Under the pieces are notes generated by a model. That model had not been told where the DNA came from, did not search any database, and saw only the letters and a program-made list of their open reading frames with translations. Source: Channa striata (Eukaryota > Chordata > Actinopteri > Anabantiformes > Channidae). From it: a stretch of DNA of 64,000 bases. Below are positions 38,034 to 49,800 of the stretch, in pieces. Position 1 is the first letter of the stretch. Each line of letters starts with the position of its first letter. Made by a program: the position numbers and the translations under genes. The stretch lies in contig CM065178.1 of NCBI GenBank assembly GCA_033026295.1, positions 25,327,585 through 25,391,584 on the forward strand, read 5' to 3'.

Positions 38034-40003
38034 GTGGTTCGGATGTAGAGATGGGGGATGACGACGAAGCTTCTTGCATTTAAATGAAACACCGTGTTTT
38101 GGTAGACTGCACCATTGCATATTTAATAGGCTGCAGCTTGTGTCAAATGAATAAAATCAAAGGACGGTGACTCAAAGGTTAAAGGTTTTAAAGGAGATAA
38201 ACTAGAAACAGGAGTGGTACAACCCTACAGAACATATGGCAGTATCCTGATATAAATACAAGAATATTTTTTGGGTACAAAGTCTAAATGTTGTTGAATG
38301 ATGTCATTGCGTATTCGGATTACGACTTACAGATCCACAATCAACCAATTAAAGAAAATGTTTACACTCTTTTACAAATTTTATTCAGTTTAATCTAGTG
38401 CTTCGTGGAGGTCGCCACACTTTCTATGTTCAAAGCCTCAACATTTGTATTTTCGGCACACAAACGACTTTCTGAGGCTGCAAACACTGGTGGCATGAAC
38501 ATTCTTGCCAAACCCTCTGCAAGTGTTACTAGGAGGCAACGCGTACAGCATCAGAGCGGCCAGTTTCAGACGGGAACACAAAGGTTGCCGAAGCAAACAC
38601 GACAGGAAGCTCCCGTTTACAGACGCACCCGGCAGAGGGCGTGGTGAGGCATTGGCCCTCTGAGTTCGCTTCCAGCCCCGGCAGCTCCGGTTACCGAAAC
38701 ACTCCCAAGAATCCGAGGCGTGGGGTGAAACCCCTCAGCAATACTGCACCCTTTGTGTGGCTGCCTCAAGCCCCTGAGCAGGTGTAACAGCTGAGAGGAC
38801 AGCAGAGGAGGGCAACTGCTGCCTCCTCGCCACCCCGGGATCATTTCACATCAGACGCAATCCTCCGTGGGAACAACAGAGGACGGAAGCAAAGTCACAT
38901 TATATTCTGTCAGGTCAAGTCGGGTCCTGTTGTGTTATCACAGGCCTCAGGTCAGTATGTGAACATGTCTGATGCCAATCAAAGCACGTGCTCTGTCATC
39001 GCGGGTGAACTTCAGCTGGAGCAAAAATGACCCTTTTACAGGCTGGTCGGTGTTTTGAATCCTGAGGCACGAACACTTTCCGTCTGACAGATATTAGAGC
39101 GACATTCAGGAAATACTGTGTTATAGATGTTGACCTATGATTATGGACTGTGATTGGGACAATGTTTAGGTCCAAAACTTTACAAGATTAGAAAATGGCT
39201 TTAGTGAGTCTGTGGGTATCATCAAATTGTGAATCATTGAATTATGGCAGTTAAATGGAGATATTTTTCTGTGTGTCTTTACTGTGCTCTCAGCGGCAGA
39301 AACTGGTGTGTCACACTCGACAAGTATTTACCACCAAACCCAGCGTTGGGTGAATGACTTTAATGGGAATAATTTGGCAGGGGCGCTTGAACGCCACATT
39401 ACACAGCCACAACAAACCATGTGCTCCACGAGATCCCGTCTGTTGACTGCTGGTGCTGCTCAAATCTACTCTGCAAAAACTGCGGTTCTATCCAAAGGAA
39501 GCACCGTGCTTTTATTGTCTGCCGGGGACGACACTTGGTGCCAGCTCTTGCCAACAGATGCAATATTTCTAGGATGAAATAAGCCAGGCTGAACAGTGTA
39601 ATTCACAACACAGACAGGAGCCTGCCACAAAGTCGACTCCAACAGGAAGAGGCAAAAACTACAAACTGGCTCCGAAAAGGCCGGGAGCAAACTTGCCATC
39701 TGTTTTTTTCTCCTACCCTCACCTCGCTGACATAAAACATTACAGACTGACCTCAAATCATTTCTTCACTGAAGCCATTTTTTTGCGGCTCATAACGATT
39801 ACGACAGGGAGAGACACTAATGCACGTGTGCAACACACCGCGGCCGTGTCTCACGACGCCTCCAGCTAAAACTCTGTGCAAAACCTGTAAACCAATGACT
39901 GAGAACGACCTAGCAGGTGGCGTCTAATCCCGGCCTCAAATAGTTCATACACATGCTACACTTTGGCGTTATGGCACGCGGGTCCTCGCCCTGGCCGCAC
40001 AAA

Positions 40004-40110
40004 CAGCTGCTCAGTGATGACACTGCACATGCAGGCCTGTGCGGAGCAGCAGCCTGCAGGACATTTAAACTTTAAAGGGCTGAAGCAGACAGCTGGGTGA
40101 GTTCATTCCA
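40004..40110 (+). promoter_or_regulatory. mymk: Putative mymk muscle promoter
   Basis: Within 270 bases of the mymk ATG lie two CAGCTG E-boxes (40004-40009 and 40090-40095), a CACATG E-box (40026-40031), an AT-rich TATA-like stretch (ATTTAAACTTTAAAG, about 40063-40077) and a CATTCCA element (40104-40110) resembling the M-CAT site bound by TEAD factors. Mymk is known to be switched on by MyoD/myogenin through proximal E-boxes, so this cluster fits. Start of transcription is inferred near 40095-40110. Confidence 0.55.
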
Positions 40111-40267
40111 TCCACGCTCACCCGCACACTAGCAGAGCCGCTGGTTACACACTGAGGAGGACTCAGGGACCTGAGGACGCCCGGTCTCTCAGCCTTCATC
40201 TAATCTACTGAGTGACAAAGACGGAGGAGCGTCGCTGAAGATTAGCCGGTTTTCTCATCTCACCACC

Positions 40268-43200
40268 ATGGGCGCATTCATTGCCAAGATGCTGCTTCCT
40301 ACGGTCAGCAGCCTGGTGTTCCTGCCCACAGCCAGCGTGGCTGCTAAGAGGGGCTTCCACATGGAGGCTATGGTCTACTTCTTCACCATGTTCTTCACTG
40401 CAGTAAGAACGCACTTTGTGTTGTTTGTGTGTCGGTGATTGTGCAGGTTTGAGCGGAGACTTAGTGAGCGATGCAGATTGAAATGTTTCACATTTTCCAA
40501 ACTTCCTAAAGCGAAGCTCTTTGTTTTTCTGTATTTTCAACTGGTGGCCAAATATCCCAAATTCACATTTGAAAAAAAATCGACAAACGATCGAAAGTTT
40601 TGAACGTTAACAAATTCATTGACTTCGAATTGGATTGGACAGTAAAACAGATGACGAGGCCTGACCTGGATCCAAAACAACGTCATTAACAAACCCGCAT
40701 TTTCTTTACGAGCCACATGATGTTCAGTTATTAAAAGTCTGGATTCTCGTTTGAAAAGCTCCTTGTCTTCCTGTAGGTCTATCATGCATGTGATGGACCG
40801 GGCCTCTCCATCCTGTGTTTCATGAGATACGATGTTCTGGAGTACTTCAGCGTTTATGGCACCGCTCTCTCCATGTGGGTCACACTTATTGGTAAGTCCT
40901 AGTTTGTACGTGCTGTCGTCTGTTGAGTTAATGGCTGCAGCAAATCTCATGTCTGCGCACATATCTGCCATAACTGAAACCGATAATCATGGCATGAACT
41001 TGAGAAAGACGCTGCGACCACAACATGTTACCGTATGTCTTTGTCCATCAGTCGGCAGCATGGGTTTCTTTTATTGGTCTTTTTGAAAAACTTGAAATTT
41101 GCTACTGCAAGAGTTTCACACACACACACACACACACACACTTTTAGCTAATTAATATTCAACAGCACTTCCTGAGCACAACCCTACAAACAACCAGCTT
41201 TGCCTGCCACAGTTGTCGTTAACACACGCTGGGTCTGTGTGTGTGCTGTGTCTTTGGCTTCCGCTCACATTTGTTCGCCTGCGATTTATATATAATCACA
41301 TAATCACACACACACACACACACACACACACTTGGTCTTCTGACTAAAGTTGTGCAACACTGTGGAGGCCCAGATGCTCCAACAACTGACTGCAACAACC
41401 GATCCACCTTCTTTGTAGGAAGGTTCACTCACTGTTAAATAGTGACAAGAAACAAACTCTAGCGTGTCTTCACAGCTACTCGTTGCTTCGGGTTCTGGGA
41501 GAAAAATTGGAACACTTGTGATTCACATGCAGTGTGTGTGTCCTTGTCCCAGCTGTGGGTGACTTCGATGAACCCCAACGTTCCACTATGACCATGTTTG
41601 GAGTGTTGACCATCGCTGTGAGGATCTACCAGGATCGCTGGGGATACGGAATCTATTCTGGGCCAATTGGATCAGCAGTCTTCATCATCACTGTCAAATG
41701 GGTGAGTGGCCTCAGAATGGCAATTTGTTGTATTTGGTGACGTTTGGTAAGTCGATTTTAATGTTCTGCAGATGATGGCAAAACAAGTCACGTGGTAAAC
41801 TGCTTATTTGAAGATGTCCATTTACTCACATTTAGAGTCTCCACGGCCCTGTGAAAATGCCAGGTTTTTAAGACAATAAAAAAGTCAGACCAAGACAAAT
41901 CCCAGAATACTAGTTTTCTAATAATTACAAAAATAAAAAAGCGAAAACAATGAGGCTGCACAAGTGTGTTCAGAATCACATTCAAACAGATGTTAAACAG
42001 CTGCCAGCGCACACCTGCCCTTCTCAGGTCAGCTCTTCCAGTGGGACATTTAGTCAGTTGCCTCTTACAGCAAGACTCGAGGTCCGTCAAGAGCTTGCAA
42101 AGCATCAAGGGATCTTAACGTTGGAGGGTATCAGCCAGAAGAAGGGGGAAAAAAAATGAACGTCCCTCTAAAATTCATGAAATCACAAGACGAAAACTGG
42201 TCTGGGAGTGTGGAGAGACGCCTGAAGCTACAATACAGGAGCTGCAGGAATTTCCGGGAATTACTGGTGGTTTTCTAAATAACAACAATCTCGCATATTC
42301 TTCATCTCATTGATTGTAGGGTAAGACTTTTAGTCCATATTAACAAAAAGTTTGGCACAAATACAGAATATGTAAACGCACACCTTGCCAAGGTGCGTAA
42401 ATATGCCCACCCTCAAATCAGTGACGTGGTGCCACACTATGGTGAAAGTGTTCTATTTAAAAAGGTTTCCCCCTAATTCTGCCCCGGTTTGATTTTTAAT
42501 CGAATTGCAGACGTTACAGATCACAAAGTGATTTATTTAGTTTGATTTTTTTTACATCTCAGAAACCTAAACTCTGACCAGGGTGTGTAGACATTTCAGA
42601 CTTTTTACATAGGCCGCAGGTTCTCTGTGGTCCCCGGCATCTCCGGGCTTCTCTCTCCAGCGTTCTTCACTCCACTGAATTTTGTGTGCGCCTGACTTGC
42701 AAATGTCCTGGTTATGCGTAATGCGTTTGTGCTGTTGCAGCTGCAGAAGATGAAGCAGCTAAAGGCCGTGTACCCGGAGAAGGCGGTGTACACTCAGCAG
42801 GTCGGCCCAGGCTGCTGCTTTGGTGCTCTCGCTCTAATGCTGCGCTTCTACTTTCAGGTAATTGACAATAACAGTTAAATGATTCCTCAAGTTCATTCTG
42901 AGAGGCGTCAATCTAACGGCTAGGCTACGTTCTCCCTTACATTATCAATTTCTATACCGCCTGTACGCAGACATTATAAAAATTATATGATTAAGTATTA
43001 ATTTTACTTCAAGCATGTGAAGCTTCATCTTTTATTAAAATACTTTGTGCTCTGTTCATGGCAGGAGTGGGACTATGCGTATGTCCACAGCTTCTACCAT
43101 CTGTCCCTGGCTGTGTCTTTCATCCTTCTGCTGCCAAAGAAGAACCGCTACGCAGGGACGGGACAGAACGCTGCAAAACTCAGCTGCTTCACTCTCTGTT

Positions 43201-43583
43201 GCTGCGTATGTACCATTTTTAATCAAAACAAATTAAAAATTCCGTCTGAAGCTGAGAGGGGAGGAAATATTTAAAGGCTTAGGTTCCACGTCCTACATAC
43301 AATAAAAAAGTTAAATTATTTAGGGGTGACGTTCATTCTGCCCCGAGCTAATCCTGTTTTCTACGCATTCCCCGTCCAGACGATGTCCCCTGCCACTTCT
43401 AAAGAAAAGACAGAAAAGCCGAAGAAGAAGAAGTCTTCACGGACCGTGTGGACAATCCCTCTTGAGAAGACGCTGACACGTGGCCGTAGCACGCCGACCC
43501 TTCCTCTGTACAACCCCCCGCCCTCCACACCCGTCAAAGGGACCAGCATCAGCAAGCTGAAGGAGATGAACGGCTGGAAGTGA
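40268..43583 (+). CDS. mymk: Myomaker, muscle fusion protein, with C-terminal extension
   Basis: Six exons: 40268-40402, 40777-40891, 41553-41701, 42741-42857, 43065-43205, 43380-43583. Total 861 nt, 286 residues, phases consistent. Residues 1-219 closely follow vertebrate myomaker (MGAFIAKMLLPTVSSL at the start, then the RGFHMEAMVYFF, YHACDGPGLSIL, GDFDEPQR, GYGIYSGPIGSAVF, VGPGCCFGALALMLRF and YVHSFYHLSL segments). It is a seven-pass membrane protein of the CREST family; the family's His/Asp residues are present (YHACD, HSFYH). It drives hemifusion of myoblasts at the plasma membrane, with myomixer completing the pore. The known protein ends Cys-Cys-Cys-Val at about 220 residues. Here exon 5 ends in frame after the three Cys at a GTATGT donor, and exon 6 adds 67 basic, proline-rich residues. 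The exon 6 acceptor has a pyrimidine tract and a CTAAT branch-point-like site. Confidence 0.93.
41117..41331. repeat. Two (CA)n microsatellites in mymk intron 2
   Basis: CA arrays at about 41117-41141 and 41305-41331 inside the intron before exon 3. No function inferred. Confidence 0.9.
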
Positions 43584-43861
43584 CCCGAAAACAAAGCACG
43601 CCTGTCAGCCGGTCTAACACCGAACTGAATCCTGCAGGCGAGGCTAGTGGTTAGCTGGGTCCAGGAAATATGAAAATCACCAAATAACTGTCAAGCAAAT
43701 GCTGATAAACTTGTACGTGGCTGGTAAGTTAATCTACTTGAGCAGGAAACCGACCATCATGCGGACATTCCCTCGTACTCCAAAAACATCGGTTTTGGCC
43801 AGTAGAATATTTCAGGTCAGCAACTACTGGAGGAATCCAGCAGCCACTGTGGCCAGCAGGT

Positions 43862-43905
43862 AAAGGAGTAACAGGAGTGACAGGAGTGACAGGAGTGACA
43901 GGAGT
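43862..43905 (+). repeat. 9-bp minisatellite in the mymk 3' UTR
   Basis: Four copies of ACAGGAGTG (the last one base short), preceded by one diverged copy (AAAGGAGTA), about 280 bases after the mymk stop. It is probably transcribed, because the first AATAAA is at 44582. Confidence 0.85.
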
Positions 43906-44581
43906 ACGGTGATAAAACGCACACAAGGCCGAGAAGAAAAGGCCAATCAAGTCTACGGTGCTCCAAAAGACCCACAGCTGTCTAAAGCACTTGTCCAAAG
44001 CTGAGGACAGGTAATATGCAATGAAGAACACACACAGTATGAATAGGGAGACAGTGACTGGGACAAGCCAGTAAAACTGACTGGAAAATTTACGAGAAGA
44101 ACAAACAGGCAGATGGTTTATCTCTCCAAAATATATAAATTGTCTTTAGAAATGTTCCTCGGGGGAGACCCTTCGTCTGCTTGTGTCTGTCTGTCCACAC
44201 CCCTCCTCCTCGTTCTCTTTTCTGTCTATTCAGTGGGAAAGAAACCACTCGGCTGAATTTGGTTATGCGAATTACAAGACTGTAAAGCACATTTTATCCT
44301 TTTTATTATGTTCCCCAAGCCAAATGTGTCATGTGGAGCATCAGACGCTGGACCACGGGGAAGCAGCGGCCCAGACCTCATTCTCCAACTTGACTGAAAC
44401 ATCTTTATGTGTTGCTGGATCAGGAGGCGCTCAACTCTGTCTGTTGAGTCTGGTTCACTGACAATGCAACTCAATGCGCCTTTTTTTTTTATAATTAATA
44501 TAATGTTATTTATTGCAGTCCAATGATGTACATTCAGTGTTGTGTGTGTGTTTGTTTTTGACAATTTCATAACGTCTTGCA

Positions 44582-44587
44582 AATAAA
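44582..44587 (+). terminator. mymk: Candidate polyadenylation signal of mymk
   Basis: AATAAA about 1 kb after the mymk stop, followed within 30 bases by a TG-containing stretch. It is the first canonical hexamer that I see after 43583, giving a 3' UTR of roughly 1 kb. Confidence 0.5.
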
Positions 44588-44599
44588 ATGTTGCAACTC

Positions 44600-46805
44600 C
44601 GTTTTCAGGAGGTCTTTGGAGACAGGGTGGAATTTTAACGGCCCCCGTCATCAAAGCCGCGATATGCACTTTGCAGAAGACGACTGACAAAAGCCCTGAC
44701 TGGCACATAATTCAAGGCCCACTCTAGTCTAGCAACGCTAATCCAATTCCAAACCCACGTATCCCGTTCGACTTTCACTTCACAGGAGGACATGGAGCTG
44801 TGCGCCCGTGCACGTCACCTGCCCAGAACACGACCCAAAGACTACAAACGTGTTCTGCATATCTTAGACATAACATCTCTGGTCAAAACCTGAATGAACC
44901 TCCCTTCCACCAGGGAATGTGTTGAGCGTGGGCCAAGCCGCCAGCTCCTGTGCCCAGAGAAAAGTGTTTTTGTCTGGGGCTCAGAAACCTAGCTGGCTGG
45001 CCACCAGCACCTCCCGGCTGGCCGCACCTCCCGGCCCTGACAGGTCGGTAACTCGAGCCTTTTATTGCACAAGTGTGAAACACTTTTCAGCTCCTTTATG
45101 ACCACTGTCTGTCCCACACCACTCCACTGAGGGGCTTAAGCCCACACACACTCAGTACAGGACTACTACACTTGTGAAGACATTCTACTGCTATCCACGG
45201 AATTTACCAAACACAATCTGTCACCGGGAAATTTTATTCTTGTCTCTAAATTCAAGCCTTAACCTTAAAAGACCCGTAGAATGTCTTCACGCCTTTTTCT
45301 GCAACATGTCACATGTTCAGCGAAAGTGAAAATATGCTGCATCAGTTTGCATTTGAGTCAGTAAAGTAGGGACGTGGAACGGCTGCGACAGACTCTGGCA
45401 TGCCTGGTATGTGCGGGTGCTTTCTGTGGTGAGCCTGTGTGCCATAGGTCCTTTCTCCGTGTGTCAGCTGTTGCCACAGCTGCTGTTAATGTTTTGAGGT
45501 CAGCTGCCTCTCTGAGAAAAGGAGCAGAGCTGCAGCCGTTCAGCAGTTCACCACTGATCCACTACACACAAGACATACAACCACCTGCCGGGCTTCACGG
45601 AACCACTGAACAGAACTGTGAATCAGTTTGAGCATCATGTGCAGTATCGGTGTAGCTCAGTTAGAATCCCCAACTGGTGTCAGCACAAGCACATCCCACG
45701 ACCAGCTTCCAACTATTGTAACTTCCAGAACACGACAACTGCCCAAGTATGAACCCGTGGATACAGGTTTGGGGTCCCATCCGACCACGTCGGCCACTTT
45801 TAACGCAAGTAAACAACAAATTCCTACGAGGAGATTAAAGTACAAACACTTGATCACTGTTATTGTGCTGCCTTTACACGTATAGGCTGTTGAAACAAAT
45901 TGACTTTAAACACGGACAGACAATGCAGCATAGTAGCTGGATCGAGCAGGTGCAGATCTGTAGACAATCCGTGTATGAGTAGGATCTGACAAGGTTCTTT
46001 TTAATACATAATTCACTGTGATTAGACACAAAACTGGGAAAGTGATACCCTGTGAGATTTGACAGTGACAAAGATTTGTTCCGCAACAGACCTCAAAGGG
46101 TTCGTTTCCATGACATCAGACACTACTTGGCTTTGTAGAACTGGTTATTAGGATGGAATTTAATTAATGTTCACGTCCAAACTGCCTCATTCATAAAAAA
46201 AGACAAGAGAGAAACACACGATAACAAGAAACTGTGTGCAGCAATGTAAGTAAACCGGAGTAAAATTGTGAAACAGTGACACGGCTTATTCATCTCACGC
46301 TCTGTGACCCAGAGCGAGTCTGAGGTTTGACCGTGTTGTGTGGAAGCACACAACGGCTGAAGGCCTGTGAACGGTGAATAGCAGAGGCCAACCTGTAACA
46401 CAAATCTGTTACTGAGGTTCCACACCAAAACATCTATGTATAAAACACAAGACATTAGAAATCACGTATATTAGTTGAGTATCCTGAGGAATTTCATCAA
46501 GCAAAAACTGTGGCTCTGCTGCCGCCTATTGGACCACCAAAAATACCATCCTGAGTATAAATGAAGTTTTAGAAATGTGTTGCCACTGTAATTTAGAGTC
46601 AGCAATCTGCCCCACTGTTAGCTGTGGGTAAAGATTTCTGTTCACGCTGAAACTACAAAATTGGGTTGAAGGACACTGAGGGTGCAGATAACCAGCTTAA
46701 GCTACTTCAAGGCTTAGGACAAAGAGAAATCGACACAAAGAACACAGCACTGAGATGTGGACACCAGACAGAAATCTTTATAAAAAGCCCAGCGTGACGC
46801 CGCTA
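44600..46805. other. Intergenic region between convergent mymk and ttc16
   Basis: About 2.2 kb with no recognised gene. The ttc16 3' UTR should occupy its right end; ATTAAA on the minus strand occurs at 46164-46159. A tRNA A-box-like string (GGTGTAGCTCAGTTAG, about 45649) has no B box after it and is probably a decayed SINE or chance. Confidence 0.5.
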
Positions 46806-49800
46806 TCACTTCTGAGACGTGGAGTCCGATCCCAAATCTCCCGTCGTTGTACGGCTTCCCTTCGAGTCTAAAGGCGGATTGGTCCAGTTCCCCTGTGTGC
46901 TGGGCGGTGGCCGGTGTGGCCCAGTGTGGTGCACAGCTGAGCATTCACGGAGAAAGGACAGAGCCGCCTCCTTAATCTGCCACAGTCAAACAGCTGCAGT
47001 TTAGCGACACATTTTGAAATACCCTCAAACAGCGTCTTGAAAACGGCGGATAACTTTGTGAGTCTTACAGGCTTCTCAGGTTATTGTCTCCGACTCACAA
47101 GTAAAGTTCTCTTGAATATTAAAATCAACACGAGAGGAAGTTGCCTCAAGTAGTTGTGAAGAGTCTGTAACTTTTTAACAGATTATTCCTAACAGGCTAC
47201 ATTGTCTTAAATGTTTTTACATGAATTTTGAAACAATTATAAATGCATCTGTTTATGAACCAATTTTGTAGTTGTTTGATTCTCATTATCAGTTCTTTTA
47301 TATGTCATTGGTTTTGCCTTTTATACACAGTTTAGAGATGACTAAACTTTTTAAACTGGATTTCACTAGTAACTTTACCCAGAAAATATGATGTGTGATT
47401 CTTCGTGAGTCCCCAATCAATTACCTTCAGAAGGTCCTTCACAATTATCTGCATCTCCTCTTGGTTTTTACACATCAGCTCCTTTCCTGCTTCAGATGAG
47501 TCTTCTGAGTGGGCCCACGTGTCCTGATCCGTCAGAGTCATCTTTTGGAGCTTCTCGTTTAGTCTGAGCAGAAACCAAGACACGTGACAGTGAGCATCAT
47601 CAAACACAATCTAATTCACAGCTTGTCAGCATCAGGTCTGTGGCTTTACAGCACAGTAGCAAGCGGCGTTTTTGCTGATTCAGAGCAGGAAGGTGTTTGA
47701 GCGAACGTTTTACTCAGTTGGTGTACCACTGACCGACAGCAGGTACACATTGTGAGAGACATGAAGTTAGAAAAGGACCTCAGTCTAACTGTCTCTGAGA
47801 CAACATCTGTCCTCATGTTCCAGCCTCTTTGTGGATTTGTGTGTGACTGACCGTTGCTGATCAGAGGAGGCGGTGAAGGCCTTGATTGTGTCCATCAGCT
47901 GAACTCGGACTGCATGTCCCGCTGGACTGGACAAAACATCAGACATGCTGCATCCAGGGAACAGACTCATGAGCATGGGAGGCAACTGCACAAACAAATG
48001 CACACAACATTTACCACATTTTACTCCCACAGCCTTTTGAAATGATCAAGTTTTAGGTTTTCTCAGAGGATCATCGGTGACAAATGTCTGTATCAGGCTG
48101 ATCTATATGCAAGAAAACATTTTAATTGCATTCATGCAAACACACGTTAATCTGAAATACACGTCTCAATAAATAAATTCATGAAACTGAATCAGCCTTC
48201 TCTTTTTATCTTTTTATCAAGTTACAATTTGAGTGCAAAAATCATATTAATCAAGCAGAAATTGTTGCTCTTCTCTGCTTGGCTTTAAAGTGAATACATC
48301 TGCACCACGGACAACAACTGTTCAGAGCATGTTGCCATTCAAAAATATGTTGCATTCTGTAGTTTTCACTGAGTTTCAAGGATGACCATATTCACATTAC
48401 TTAGACAAGAACGTACTGTGATAACTGGCACAGCAATAACTGAGGGCAAACCGGAGCTCTGACCTCCTCGTTGCTGGGATCCAGGATCAGCACGCAGATA
48501 AAGTCCTGTCTGGCTCCTTCCCAGTTTAGGATCTTCCGGAAGGCCTTCGCTCTTTTCTCGTAGTACTGACTGGGTGTGGGGTTGTAACGAATGGCCTGAG
48601 TAAACATGTCGGCCGCCTCATGGAAACGCCTGCAGTTACAGACGCACACGCACACTCGCAAATGCAGCAAATATAAATCAGTATATACAGATTTATATAC
48701 TGTGCATATCAGCAAACATGACAATACACAATAAATGAAGCACGGAGGCAGTTATATATCAGCTGAACCAACTTTATCTGTGCTTCTGAAAACAACTGCG
48801 CAAAGTTTCTGGTAAATGTACCTGGCTGATCATATTGCTAAACAAGCAGGTGGATCATACTCGGATGCACGAAAATATATTTATTAAGCTATGGGATGGT
48901 GTGTGTGTGTCGTAGTGTAGTTCTGACCCTTCCTGAAAACAGACTGAGCCCATGGTGTTGTAGAGGACAGCAAGGCGAAGTTGGACTGCGGGGTCGTCAG
49001 GCTGCATCTCCTCTGCCTGCTGGTAGTCAGCCAGGGCGTAAGACCAGTCGCCCTGCTTGAAGAAGCAGTCTGACACACACACACACACACAAACCTGTGA
49101 ATCAGCATTTAGTTCACGCAATTTTGGAATTTCATGGATTTGATTTTCTGATTTGAACTCCTACTTCATTTTCCTGAACAGTTGTTTCTTACTATTGTCA
49201 TCTTTACCCAAGAAAATGCATCACTAACACTACGTAGGAATCATTATTTGGTCTGTAAAATTTAAACAAACATTTTCTCAAATGTTTTGTCTGGTTAAAA
49301 TATGCATATTTTAGCTGAAACAGGAAACATTTATGCATTTACTGAGCTTAAAGAAGCTCTACCGCTAAACACTGTTGATCCAGTTTGTCGGGTTGCACCT
49401 GTTTGGCTGCAAGCTGACAATCTTTGGCCATCCAAACTAATATGTACACCTTAGCAGGTTCATGAACACCCTGTTCACTACATAACTGCAAGGACAACAT
49501 TAATAAATGTTACACTAGCTGCTTTCTTCCTGCAGACAGTATCTTTTTTAATATTCATCCCTCCATTTATCGCTTTTCCCCCACCGAGTTTCAGCTGTGG
49601 TGGCAGCAGACCTAGGAAACGCAGACTTCCCTCTCCCCAGTCATATTCTCCAGCGGATCCAGAGTCAAAATAAGCTTTAAAAGGATCCACAATTTTAACA
49701 CCACGTGATAGTTTTAATATTATAATATGATGTTTTTTTATAAAAAAATATGAACTGAGATGAATTGCTGGCCTCTTTCAAGACAAAAGAGCTCTAGCTA

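Larger units (their letters stand above)
25907..40267. other. Shared upstream region of divergent adamtsl2 and mymk
   Basis: About 14 kb between the adamtsl2 first coding exon (-) and the mymk start (+). No conserved coding exon was recognised; open frames here are short or low complexity. It contains large CA tracts (27934-28007 running into CAGA repeats, 28294-28342, and clusters at 32281-32663), a 17-base A run at 30239-30255, a small inverted-repeat element (29606-29952), possible adamtsl2 5' UTR exons near 32.7 and 33.7 kb, a G-rich tandem tract (34259-34285) and a 12-base C run (38022-38033). Cis-regulatory DNA for both genes is expected here but cannot be delimited from one sequence. 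Confidence 0.6.

Noticed and set aside
45649..45700. tRNA-like string GGTGTAGCTCAGTTAG
   Set aside because: An A-box match alone. No B box or acceptor stem could be found downstream, so not called as a tRNA.
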